60,255 bases of DNA from Roseicella aerolata. GTDB taxonomy: Bacteria; Pseudomonadota; Alphaproteobacteria; Acetobacterales; Acetobacteraceae. The notes below the pieces were generated by a model. That model saw only the letters and a list, made by a program, of their open reading frames with translations, ran no database searches and had not been told where the DNA came from. The stretch spans positions 1-60,255 of the forward strand of contig NZ_JAJAQI010000038.1 in NCBI RefSeq assembly GCF_020523605.1, in the 5' to 3' direction. Shown piece after piece: positions 25,045-32,594 of this stretch. A program made the translations under genes and the position numbers. Positions within the stretch are counted from its first letter, which is position 1; each line of letters begins with the position of its first letter.

Positions 25045-25578
25045 TCATAACCCGCTGCGGCGTGCCATCCTCAACAGCCGGTGCGTCATGGCCTGGGCGC
25101 TGACCCCGTAGGCCCGCGACAGCGCCAGGATGATCTCCTCGTTCTCAATATCCATTTGGGAGGCGCGCGGGTCGGACCGGAGAAGCCGATCCGGCATCAG
25201 CAGGGATGCGGCGAAGAAGTTCGCCTCCACCTCCTCCAGGTTCGTCCCGGTGGACGACTCCTCGGTCCGCAAACTGACGCGATAGTCTTTATCGTAGTGG
25301 ACCTCTTGGCCCGCGTGCAGGAGGAGGTGACCCAGCTCGTGGGCAATGGTGAATCTCTGCCGGGTCGGGGCGTGCCCGTCGTTGACCCCGATGATGGCGC
25401 CCTCGTCCGAGCGGAACAGGATTCCCGAAACCTCTTTGAGATTCGATTTGACGACCCGGCAGCCCTTGAGCCGCGCGAGGCGCTCGACCGGCACAGGTGC
25501 CTTCGTCACCCCGGCCTCGTCGAGGAGGCGGTCAGCCAGCTTCTCGATGTAGGTGTACCGTGGGCGGCGCGGGGTCAC
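25045..25578 (-). CDS. capP: CapP-like ImmA/IrrE metallopeptidase
   Basis: 177 residues with the zinc-peptidase motif HELGH at 80-84 and the downstream EEVEANFFAASLLMP segment carrying the third ligand, as in ImmA/IrrE/COG2856 proteins. The gene overlaps capH and the pair is divergent from a CBASS operon. This is the arrangement described for CapH/CapP, in which CapP is activated by single-stranded DNA and cleaves the CapH repressor. The assignment combines family motifs with synteny. Confidence 0.85.
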   Translation of the reverse strand: MTPRRPRYTYIEKLADRLLDEAGVTKAPVPVERLARLKGCRVVKSNLKEVSGILFRSDEGAIIGVNDGHAPTRQRFTIAHELGHLLLHAGQEVHYDKDYRVSLRTEESSTGTNLEEVEANFFAASLLMPDRLLRSDPRASQMDIENEEIILALSRAYGVSAQAMTHRLLRMARRSGL

Positions 25579-25904
25579 CGTCCCATCCTCGCGTTCGCGG
25601 CCAGGAAGGCCACCACCGACCGGGGGAGGTCGCCCTTGGGCAGGGACGCCATCTGCGCGTTCCGGCGCTCTGCCGCTTCAAGCACTGCGGACGCGGTCGT
25701 GCCGAGGGCCTCGGCAAGTTCGACGAGGTGGTGCAGGGGGATGGCTTGGCGCCCGGCCTCGGCATTGGCGATGGAGGACCGCGAGAGGGCCACGCGTGCG
25801 GCCAACTCCTCCTGCCCCATGCGCTGGCTTTCCCTGCGTTCCTTCAGCTCCCGGCCCACGGCCGCGTAGAGCGCCCCTGCCCTCCCCGTTCGTCTGATCG
25901 CCAT
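25575..25904 (-). CDS. capH: CapH-like XRE-family repressor
   Basis: 109 residues from ATG 25904, which has GGGAGA nine bases upstream; a longer frame to 25976 adds an unlikely N-terminus. The helix-turn-helix is MGQEELAARVALSRSSIANAEAG (written here only as a landmark, residues ~29-51). It overlaps capP by four bases and is transcribed away from the CBASS operon. By analogy with CapH it should repress the CBASS promoter until CapP cuts it after DNA damage or infection. Confidence 0.82.
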   Translation of the reverse strand: MAIRRTGRAGALYAAVGRELKERRESQRMGQEELAARVALSRSSIANAEAGRQAIPLHHLVELAEALGTTASAVLEAAERRNAQMASLPKGDLPRSVVAFLAANARMGR

Positions 25905-26085
25905 GGCTCGATTCTCCCGTCCGCCTGAGGGAACACTGTCCGTATCCGCATTTGGCGTCAACCAGGGAAACAGCAACGCAGGACAACCTTCGTATGCGTT
26001 TCTTAAACAAACAGCCCAACTGTTGTTGAAAGACTTTCGCGTGTATGGTTCTCTACCGGAGCCGAATCGATGAAAGGAGTCGGGC
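25905..26085. promoter_or_regulatory. Divergent capH / CBASS control region
   Basis: This gap of about 180 bases is notably A/T-rich for the plasmid. It includes the short dyad CAACTGTTG at 26010-26018, nearby AACAGCAAC and CAGGACAACC half-site-like words, and AAAGGAG at 26073-26079, the ribosome site of the CBASS operon. It is the expected location of the CapH operator; the precise site is not established. Confidence 0.5.
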
Positions 26086-27342
26086 TTGACTTACATGGGG
26101 ATCGGGGGGCAGCCGAGCGTGACGGACGTCCTGCTCCTGGACGTGGCCCGGAAGATCCAGCTCACGCCGACGGAGTACGACCAGGCCGTCGAGCGGTACC
26201 GGGCCATCAACGACTGGCTTGACCGCGAGGGCAGCCCCCTGCGCGGCAAGGTTGCCCTGATGTACCCGCAGGGGTCCATGGCGATGGGCTGCACCATCTC
26301 GTCCAGCCTGGAGAATGACGAGTTCGACATCGACATCATGTCTGAGCTCGTCCCGGAGTTTGCCGCGTGGCACCCGCGCGACATCCTCGACCTGCACTTC
26401 CTGACGCTGAACGGCGAGGAGGGGTCGCGGTACCACGGCAAGGTGGCGCGCCACACGCGCTGCGTCACCGTGCAGTACGCGGGTATGCACTTGGACGTCA
26501 CGCCGTCCGTCCTGATCCCAGGCCGCGTGGAGCGCGTGAGCAATATCTTCCATAGCAAGCTGGAGCGGCCGCGCGCCGAGGACCGGCGCATCGTGGCCAA
26601 CCCTTGGGGCTTCGCGGAGTGGTTCAAGGACCAGCTTCCCGACGCGCCGGGCAGCCTCGTGAGCCTCTCGGTCCTCGCTAAGCGCGCCGACGCGGTGCCT
26701 GTGGACGAGCAGCCGAAGCTCTTCGAGCGCAGCCCTCCCCTGATCGCGCTCCAGCTCATCAAGCGGTGGCGGAATAAGAAGTACGACCGGCGGCCGGGTC
26801 GCTGCCCGCCCTCCGTCCTCCTCGCCTGCCTCGTCGGCGAGCGGTCCGGAGCGCTCCTCCGCGCAGGCCGGACCCAATCGTCCCTCCACGCGGTGCTTGT
26901 GGATCTCATCGCCTACGCCAGGGGCGAGTTCGAGAAGGCGCGCGTGATGAGGGCCCTCATCCACCGCGCCAACCCAGCCTGCCCGCGCGACGAGGTGCTG
27001 ACCGACCGTTGGCCTGCTTCCCCGGCGGACCAGGACCAGTTCATCGTCGATCTCGACGACTTCCGCGCCAAGCTCTCAGCCCTGGGTGCGCCCGACCTGG
27101 ACCTGCCCGCGCGGGACAGGCTTCTCAGCGACATGTTCGGCGAGCGGGCCACGCGTCTCGCCATGGAGGAGTTCCGCAAGCGGCTGCACGAGCGGGCGAG
27201 CAGCGGCGGGCTGCTACAGCGGGCCGGCACGGGCAGCATCCTCGCGGCCCCTGTGATCGCGACGGGCGCCACGCCACGGCCGTCCCCTGGTAACGTGCAG
27301 CAGGCTCCGGCGCACAAATTCTACGGGGCCCCGCGCCGGTGA
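26086..27342 (+). CDS. CBASS CD-NTase (cyclic oligonucleotide synthase)
   Basis: 418 residues. The nucleotidyltransferase signature is GS at 63-64 (MYPQGSMAMG), Asp81/Asp83 in NDEFDIDIM and Asp137 in MHLDVTP. On phage infection such enzymes make a cyclic di- or oligonucleotide that activates the effector. TTG 26086 is preferred over ATG 26095 because AAAGGAG lies five to six bases before it. The C-terminal tail HKFYGAPRR is a plausible attachment tail for the E2-like partner. The clade and nucleotide product cannot be read from sequence here. Confidence 0.88.
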   Translation: MTYMGIGGQPSVTDVLLLDVARKIQLTPTEYDQAVERYRAINDWLDREGSPLRGKVALMYPQGSMAMGCTISSSLENDEFDIDIMSELVPEFAAWHPRDILDLHFLTLNGEEGSRYHGKVARHTRCVTVQYAGMHLDVTPSVLIPGRVERVSNIFHSKLERPRAEDRRIVANPWGFAEWFKDQLPDAPGSLVSLSVLAKRADAVPVDEQPKLFERSPPLIALQLIKRWRNKKYDRRPGRCPPSVLLACLVGERSGALLRAGRTQSSLHAVLVDLIAYARGEFEKARVMRALIHRANPACPRDEVLTDRWPASPADQDQFIVDLDDFRAKLSALGAPDLDLPARDRLLSDMFGERATRLAMEEFRKRLHERASSGGLLQRAGTGSILAAPVIATGATPRPSPGNVQQAPAHKFYGAPRR

Positions 27343-27947
27343 GGGCCACGGCGGCGACCTTGGACCAGCAGATCGCCGCCATGCAGGCGGCCTATCCGCT
27401 CATGCGCCTGACCGCCGTGGGGCGGTGGGGCTGCATCTGGGTAGGGCCGCTCCGGGGCTTCGACCGGCCCTATCAGGTGCGGATCACGCACGTTGACATG
27501 CCCACCCTCGGGGGCTGCGACCTGACGTGGCGGGGCATGCTGCCGCGCGCGCAGGTGCTCGCGCCGGACCTTCTCGCCGAGTGCGACGGGTGGCCGCCGC
27601 ACCTGTATGGGGCGCACCCGCACCCTGACCTGTGCCTCTTCGATCCCGACGCGGGGGAGTGGAGGTCGGACATGCTGTTGGCGGAGAGTTATGTGCCCTG
27701 GGCCGCGCAGTGGCTCGCCTTCTACGAGCTCTGGCGCGTCACGGGTCAGTGGACCGGTCCCGAGCGCCACCCCGAGCCAGCGAAGGGCCCCGCGCCGGGC
27801 GCGGCCATGGAGAGCCGCGCGCCGGCGGTGCCGACGCCGGCGCAGGTGCGCCGCGTGGCGCGTGAGGCTGGAACGGAGGCGAGTGAGCCTCTCCTCCGCG
27901 CGTCGGCAGGTAGGCGCGTGCCGTCCCTGCTGCTGGACTGGAGATAG
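27339..27947 (+). CDS. E2-like CBASS conjugation protein (short type II)
   Basis: 202 residues, overlapping the CD-NTase stop. The core HLYGAHPHPDLCLFDP (catalytic Cys99) followed by EWRSDM, VPWAAQWLAFYELWRVTGQW matches the stand-alone E2 of type II-short CBASS, which conjugates the C-terminus of the CD-NTase and tunes its activity. No E1 or JAB domain gene accompanies it, as expected for the short version. The C-terminal 50 residues are variable and basic. Confidence 0.83.
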   Translation: MRATAATLDQQIAAMQAAYPLMRLTAVGRWGCIWVGPLRGFDRPYQVRITHVDMPTLGGCDLTWRGMLPRAQVLAPDLLAECDGWPPHLYGAHPHPDLCLFDPDAGEWRSDMLLAESYVPWAAQWLAFYELWRVTGQWTGPERHPEPAKGPAPGAAMESRAPAVPTPAQVRRVAREAGTEASEPLLRASAGRRVPSLLLDWR

Positions 27948-27959
27948 CGGGAGTTCTGG

Positions 27960-29081
27960 ATGTCGAGCATCACGGAGTGGAACCAGCTGCTGCGGAGGGC
28001 CGTCGCGGCGTTCATCGAGTGGCGGTTCCGGAAGCGTTCGGCCAGTCTGGCGCTCATCGGGCTCGGTGTGTCGATCCTCGTGGCGGCGCTCGGCGGGCTC
28101 GCCGTGCGGTTCAGGTCGGGGGACACCGAGTTCGAATTCGGCGGCGGGGCCTCGTTCGCCCTGTCGGCTGTCGGCCTTGCCGTGGGAGCGGCGCTCGTCG
28201 GCCTGGGCACTTGGCTCCTTCTCCAGGACAGGCGCGAAGAGCGGGAGGCTCGCGAGCGGAAGCGCGTCCTCGTGGTCGAGCAGAGGGGCTTGCAGCGCAG
28301 GTTCAGCACGGCGCTGCGGGAAGCCCTGCCCCGCGCCCTCGTCGGGCAAATCGTTGAGAAGGTGATCGACGTCACGCCCTACTTCCGCGACGGCGTGCTC
28401 GCCGAGCAGGCGGCGGCGTTCATGCACGTCCGGGACGCGCGGGCCGTGCTGCGCCAGGGCCTGGGCGATGCCCAGCCTGCCGATGTGACCGTGGTGTACG
28501 GAGGCGTGTCGCCCGTCCCGCTGACGTTCCTGGCCGGCACGTTCTTCGACGACGAGAGCCGCGTGGTCGTGATGGACTGGGACCGGACGGCCGAGGGGTG
28601 GCGCACGCTGGACGGGGTGGACGATGGCGATCGCCTCTCCGAGCCCGACTTGTCCTCCGTATCCGACGGCACAGACGAGGTCAGCATCGCAATCTCCGTC
28701 TCCTACGAGGTGGACGTGGAAGCCGCCCGCCGCCTGGATCCCTCCCGGCCCATGCTCGCGCTGCGGATGGGCAAGGTGTTCGTCGGGAATCACTGGTCGG
28801 AGGACAAGCAGTGCGCCATGGCGGAGACCTTCGTCCGCACCTTGAGCCAGCTGGCGAACCGCGGGGTACGCACTGTTCACCTCTTCCTCGCCGCGCCGAA
28901 CAGCGTGGTGTTTCGTTTGGGCAGGTGCATTGACATCCGCAACATGCCGACGGTGCAGGTCTATCAGCACGAGCGTTCCGACCCGATCGTCTTCCCATGG
29001 AGCATCATGATGCCCTGCCATGGGGCGCCCGAGCCGGCCTACTGCCCCACCCTTCCATGCGAGGTGACAGCGGCACCGTGA
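27960..29081 (+). CDS. cap14: Transmembrane-SAVED CBASS effector (Cap14-like)
   Basis: 373 residues. Two transmembrane helices at about 29-48 and 64-88 are followed by a charged coil (EEREARERKR) and a C-terminal SAVED domain with MLALRMGKVFVGNHW and VHLFLAAPNSVVFRLGR near residues 265-325. In Cap14-type effectors the SAVED domain senses the cyclic nucleotide and the membrane part disrupts the inner membrane. GGGAG lies seven to eight bases before the ATG. Last gene of the CBASS operon. Confidence 0.87.
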   Translation: MSSITEWNQLLRRAVAAFIEWRFRKRSASLALIGLGVSILVAALGGLAVRFRSGDTEFEFGGGASFALSAVGLAVGAALVGLGTWLLLQDRREEREARERKRVLVVEQRGLQRRFSTALREALPRALVGQIVEKVIDVTPYFRDGVLAEQAAAFMHVRDARAVLRQGLGDAQPADVTVVYGGVSPVPLTFLAGTFFDDESRVVVMDWDRTAEGWRTLDGVDDGDRLSEPDLSSVSDGTDEVSIAISVSYEVDVEAARRLDPSRPMLALRMGKVFVGNHWSEDKQCAMAETFVRTLSQLANRGVRTVHLFLAAPNSVVFRLGRCIDIRNMPTVQVYQHERSDPIVFPWSIMMPCHGAPEPAYCPTLPCEVTAAP

Positions 29082-29169
29082 CCATAGCAGCCGAGCTGCG
29101 CTGGCCCGCCGCAGTTTCCGCACCGGCGCCGCGTAGATCGCGCCGGCGCGCTCCCTCGCTGTGGCGGTG

Positions 29170-29628
29170 CTACTCCGATCGCGGCACCGCGCGCAGCCTG
29201 CGCGCCCTCGCGCGGGCCACGACCGCGTCGCGGACGCGCTCGAAGATCCGCGCCGGCAGCAGGCCATGGCTCCACGCCGGGCCGTCGGCGGTCTCGACGG
29301 GGCGGAGGTCGGGACCTGGCCACGCGAAGCGGTTCACCTCCGTCAGCACCACCCAGCACGGCGCGTCCTGCAGCCCGAGGCGCCGCCGCGTCTCGGCCGG
29401 CAGCTCGACACCATCGGTGTCGCGTGCCGGCGCGCTGGAGGTGATCGGCGCAACCACCACTTCCACGACGCCTGCGGCGCGGGCGAGCGCCAGCACCACT
29501 GCGCAGGGCCGGTCCTTGCGGCCCTCCTCCGCGCCAGCGTCGGCCTCGTGCGTCCAGAGGTAGGCGTAGCGGATCACCTCGCCCGGCCGCGGCGGCGGCG
29601 GTCCGCGGCGCCGCGCCGGCTCAGCCAA
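29170..29628 (-). CDS. MazF/PemK-like toxin
   Basis: 152 residues starting PRPGEVIRYAYLWTHEADAG, then KDRPCAVVLALA, VVVAPITSS and CWVVLTEVNRFAWPG, resembling the PemK/MazF beta-barrel ribonucleases in their plasmid-borne growth-inhibitor form. It overlaps the antitoxin gene by eight bases in antitoxin-first order. Expected to cleave mRNA when the antitoxin decays, giving post-segregational killing or abortive defence. Confidence 0.72.
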   Translation of the reverse strand: MAEPARRRGPPPPRPGEVIRYAYLWTHEADAGAEEGRKDRPCAVVLALARAAGVVEVVVAPITSSAPARDTDGVELPAETRRRLGLQDAPCWVVLTEVNRFAWPGPDLRPVETADGPAWSHGLLPARIFERVRDAVVARARARRLRAVPRSE

Positions 29629-29884
29629 CCTCGCCGTCGAAGCGGCGCGCCTCCTCCGGCGGCTCGCTCGCCGCGATCGCGTCCACCAGCTCGTCGGGGA
29701 GGTCCTCGACGCGGAGTGCCCGGCGGTCGCGTCGGCGGAGGCGCTCGTACTCCTCGACGGAGAGCATCACCACGCGCGGGCGGCCGCGGCTGGTGACGGC
29801 GACGGGGCGCGTGAGCGCCCGGTCCTGCCAGAGGGCGAAGTGCCGCTGCACCTCGCCCGCGGGCACGGGGATGGGGTCTTCCAT
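29621..29884 (-). CDS. Phd/YefM-like antitoxin
   Basis: 87 residues from ATG 29884 (a GTG at 29893 is the alternative). The N-terminus IPVPAGEVQRHFALWQDRAL and VAVTSRGRPRVVMLSVEEYERL is the typical Phd/YefM DNA-binding half with the conserved hydrophobic-SVEEY motif; the acidic C-terminus would bind the toxin. Pairs with the MazF/PemK-like gene. Confidence 0.78.
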   Translation of the reverse strand: MEDPIPVPAGEVQRHFALWQDRALTRPVAVTSRGRPRVVMLSVEEYERLRRRDRRALRVEDLPDELVDAIAASEPPEEARRFDGEVG

Positions 29885-30037
29885 GCGGAGCACCTGAAAG
29901 CCGTTTTGGCTGATATAGCTCGGTTAGCCATGAAATACGAGTTTCGCAGCAAACCGACCCTGATGGCGTAATTCACATTCCTTCAAACGCTCCTTTCAGA
30001 TTGTGAAAACGTGCCGGATGGGGCAGCTTGACAGCCG

Positions 30038-30733
30038 ATGGACCCTACCCCCGCCCCTGCCGGGCCCCGCTTCGTCGCCTACTACCGGGTGAGCACCGAC
30101 AAGCAGGGCCGCTCCGGCCTCGGGCTGGAGGCGCAGCGCGAGGCCGTCGCCCGGCACGCCGCCGGCCGCGGCGGGACGGTGGCCGCTGCCTTCGAGGAGG
30201 TGGAGAGTGGCCGCCGCGGCGACCGGCCCCAGCTCGCCCTGGCCCTCGCCGAGTGCCGGGCGCGGCGCGCCGTGCTGCTGATCGCCAAGCTCGACCGCCT
30301 CGCCCGCGACGCCCACTTCCTGCTCGGCCTCGAGAAGGCCGGCGTCGAGTTCGTCGCCGCCGACATGCCGCACGCCAACCGCCTCACCGTCGGCGTCATG
30401 GCCCTCGTCGCCGAGGAGGAGGCGCGCATGACGAGCGCGCGCACGAAGGCCGCGCTCGCGGCGGCACGGGCACGCGGCGTGCGGCTCGGCAACCCGCGCC
30501 TCAGGCCAGGCGATGCTACCACTGCGGCGGACGCGCGCGCGGCCTGGTCGGCGGGCGCGGCGCGGCGCGCGGCCGAGGTCGCGCCCTACCTCGACGCGGC
30601 GCGCAGGGCAGGGGCCACGACGCTGCAGCAGCTCGCCGACGCGCTCACCGCGCGCGGCGTGCGCACGCCGCGTGGTGGCGAGCGTTGGATGCCTCAGCAG
30701 GTGAGGCGCGTACTGGACCGGGTGGCAAGGTGA
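30038..30733 (+). CDS. Serine recombinase (resolvase/invertase)
   Basis: 231 residues. The resolvase catalytic domain has YYRVSTDKQ with the nucleophile Ser in the first 20 residues, LGLEAQREA, LLIAKLDRLARD and EARMTSARTKAAL; a short C-terminal helix-turn-helix region follows (TTLQQLADALTARGVRTPRG, residues ~198-217). It may resolve plasmid multimers or mobilise the neighbouring cargo. It lies at the right edge of the defence island. Confidence 0.88.
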   Translation: MDPTPAPAGPRFVAYYRVSTDKQGRSGLGLEAQREAVARHAAGRGGTVAAAFEEVESGRRGDRPQLALALAECRARRAVLLIAKLDRLARDAHFLLGLEKAGVEFVAADMPHANRLTVGVMALVAEEEARMTSARTKAALAAARARGVRLGNPRLRPGDATTAADARAAWSAGAARRAAEVAPYLDAARRAGATTLQQLADALTARGVRTPRGGERWMPQQVRRVLDRVAR

Positions 30734-30744
30734 GGACGGGGCCA

Positions 30745-30804
30745 GTGTCGCATTCCTGCCGCGACACGCTCGCGGTGGGCGTTAACACGAACAAGCGGCG
30801 ACAC
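30745..30804. repeat. Repeat cluster beside the recombinase, possible res site
   Basis: The 7-mer GCGACAC occurs three times: inverted at 30745-30751 (GTGTCGC) and direct at 30761-30767 and 30798-30804. The first two form a hairpin immediately after the recombinase gene. This could be the recombinase's binding site or simply a terminator. Confidence 0.4.
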
Positions 30805-30863
30805 GCCATAGGACGAAGGCTGGACTCGCCCGCAGCGCAGCGAATCCAAACGCGCATCGGTGA

Positions 30864-32186
30864 TCACGGCCAGTCAGGATGCCGCGCGTCGAAGACCATG
30901 GCGTGCCGGTGGCGGAAGCCGCCGCCCGGAACCGACTCGGCTTCAGCGATGTGCGCGTCCTCGTCCGGCAGGTCCCGGTGGACGTGCTCGACCGCCGCGC
31001 CGTCGCCGCGCGGCCACAGCACCGCCGCGCCGGCGCAGCCCAGCCCCGCCAGGGCGGCGAGGGCGAGGAAGGTCGCGTCGAGCCCTGCCGCCGCGCCCAT
31101 GTGCCCGGCCAGCGGGTAGGCGACGAGCCAGCAGGCGTGGCTCAGCGCGAACTGCGCGGCGAACAGCGCGGGCCGGTCGCCCGCGGCGGCGGAGCGCCGC
31201 AGGAGCCGGCCGGCCGGGGTCAGGACCAGTCCGTTGCCGAGCCCGAGCAGCGCCCAGAGCGGCAGCAGCACCGGCCATGACGGCACCGTGGTGCCGAGCA
31301 GCAGGCCCGCCACCAGCAGCGCCGCGCCCACGAGCATGGCGGTGCGGTCCGACGCCGCCCGGTCCAGCAGGCGCGGCAGCGCCAGCGCCGCCAGCATCGA
31401 GCCGAACCCGTAGGCGGCGAGCGTCCAGGCCACCTCACTCTGGCCGAGCCCGAATTCGCCGCGCACCAGCACCACGGTGTTGACGATGACCATGGCCCCC
31501 GCCCCCGCCACGGTCAGGTTCAATGCCAGCAGGCCGCGCAGCCGGGGCGTGGCGAGATAGATGCGACTGCCCCGCGTGATGCGCGCCCAGGCGCCCTCTG
31601 CTGCCTCGGGCGGCTTCGGCGAGGGCAGCTGCACGGACAACACTAGCGCCGCCGAGGCGAGGAAGCCGAGGGCGTTGCCCGCGAACAGCCAGTGGAAGCC
31701 GACCAGGCCCAGCAGCCCGGCGGCGATCGCCGGGCTTGCCAGCGCCTCCAGGTCATAGGCGAGGCGGGAGAGCGAGAGCGCCCTGGTGTACTCGGCCTCG
31801 TCGGGCAGCACGTCCGGGATGGTCGCCTGGAAGGTCGGCGTGAAGGCGGCCGAGCCGGCCTGCAGCACGAAGACCAGCACGTAGACCTGCCAGACCTCGG
31901 TGACGAAGGGCAGCAGCAGGGCGATGCCGGCGCGCAGCAGGTCGAGCGCAACCAGCAGGGCGCGGCGTGGCACCAGGCCGACGAAGGCGCCGGCGACGGG
32001 CGCCAGCCCCACATAGGCCACCATCTTCAGCGTCAGCGCCGTTCCCAGCACCGCGCCCGCGTCGGCGCCCGCGACCTCGTAGGCGAGCAGTCCGAGCGCC
32101 ACCGTCGCCAGCCCGGTGCCGAGCAGTGAGAGCACCTGCGCCAGGAACAGGTGGCGGTAGGTGCGGTGGGCGAGGGGCGACAGCAC
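30864..32186 (-). CDS. MFS exporter with His-rich tail
   Basis: 440 residues with about 12 hydrophobic segments and the MFS pattern (LFLAQVLSLLGTGL, VLTPAGRLLRRSAA). The C-terminal tail after residue ~400 is rich in His, Asp and Glu (VEHVHRDLPDEDAH, GFRHRHAM), as in NreB/NrsD-type nickel exporters. It is the last gene of a five-gene leftward operon starting at the CsoR/RcnR-like gene, so metal efflux is a reasonable inference; the metal is not determined. Confidence 0.75.
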   Translation of the reverse strand: MLSPLAHRTYRHLFLAQVLSLLGTGLATVALGLLAYEVAGADAGAVLGTALTLKMVAYVGLAPVAGAFVGLVPRRALLVALDLLRAGIALLLPFVTEVWQVYVLVFVLQAGSAAFTPTFQATIPDVLPDEAEYTRALSLSRLAYDLEALASPAIAAGLLGLVGFHWLFAGNALGFLASAALVLSVQLPSPKPPEAAEGAWARITRGSRIYLATPRLRGLLALNLTVAGAGAMVIVNTVVLVRGEFGLGQSEVAWTLAAYGFGSMLAALALPRLLDRAASDRTAMLVGAALLVAGLLLGTTVPSWPVLLPLWALLGLGNGLVLTPAGRLLRRSAAAGDRPALFAAQFALSHACWLVAYPLAGHMGAAAGLDATFLALAALAGLGCAGAAVLWPRGDGAAVEHVHRDLPDEDAHIAEAESVPGGGFRHRHAMVFDARHPDWP

Positions 32187-32195
32187 TGCCCTGCC

Positions 32196-32570
32196 TCAGT
32201 CGTTGGTGAACCGCGCCTGCAGCCTGTGGCCACCGGCCGAGGCCGAGAAGACCACCCGCGCACCTGGCGCGAGCGGCTGATCCATCTGGCCCACCATCCG
32301 GTTGGGCTCGGCGCCGGCAAGCTGCACGGTGATCGTCTGCCCGCCCTGCTGCACCACCGCGCGCCCGGTCAGGCCGCGCGTGCGCATTGGGCTGCCCGCG
32401 CGGTCGTCGTCCCGAAGGTAGAAGACGAGCTCGGCGCCGTTCGGCACGAACTCCACCGGGTGGCCGTCGGCGACGACGACGCGACCGCCATTCGGCCCGC
32501 GCTGCTCCTGAGCGATTGCCGCCAGGGGCATAGCGAGCGTCAGGCCAAGGATCAGGGTGCGCCGGATCAT
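32196..32570 (-). CDS. Small periplasmic protein of the metal operon
   Basis: 124 residues with a signal peptide (MIRRTLILGLTLAMPLAAIA-Q). The mature part begins EQRGPNGGRVVVADGHPVEFV, a motif also seen at the N-terminus of CzcB-like adaptors, and is predicted beta-rich with VFYLRDDD and GARVVFSASAGGHRL. It probably binds metal or assists the RND pump; this is inference from location and motif similarity. Confidence 0.6.
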   Translation of the reverse strand: MIRRTLILGLTLAMPLAAIAQEQRGPNGGRVVVADGHPVEFVPNGAELVFYLRDDDRAGSPMRTRGLTGRAVVQQGGQTITVQLAGAEPNRMVGQMDQPLAPGARVVFSASAGGHRLQARFTND

Positions 32571-32594
32571 GCCGTGGTTTCCTTCCAGGTTGGT

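Noticed and set aside
25905-25976. Longer CapH with 24 extra N-terminal residues
   Set aside because: The extension is not helix-turn-helix-like, and a good ribosome site precedes ATG 25904.
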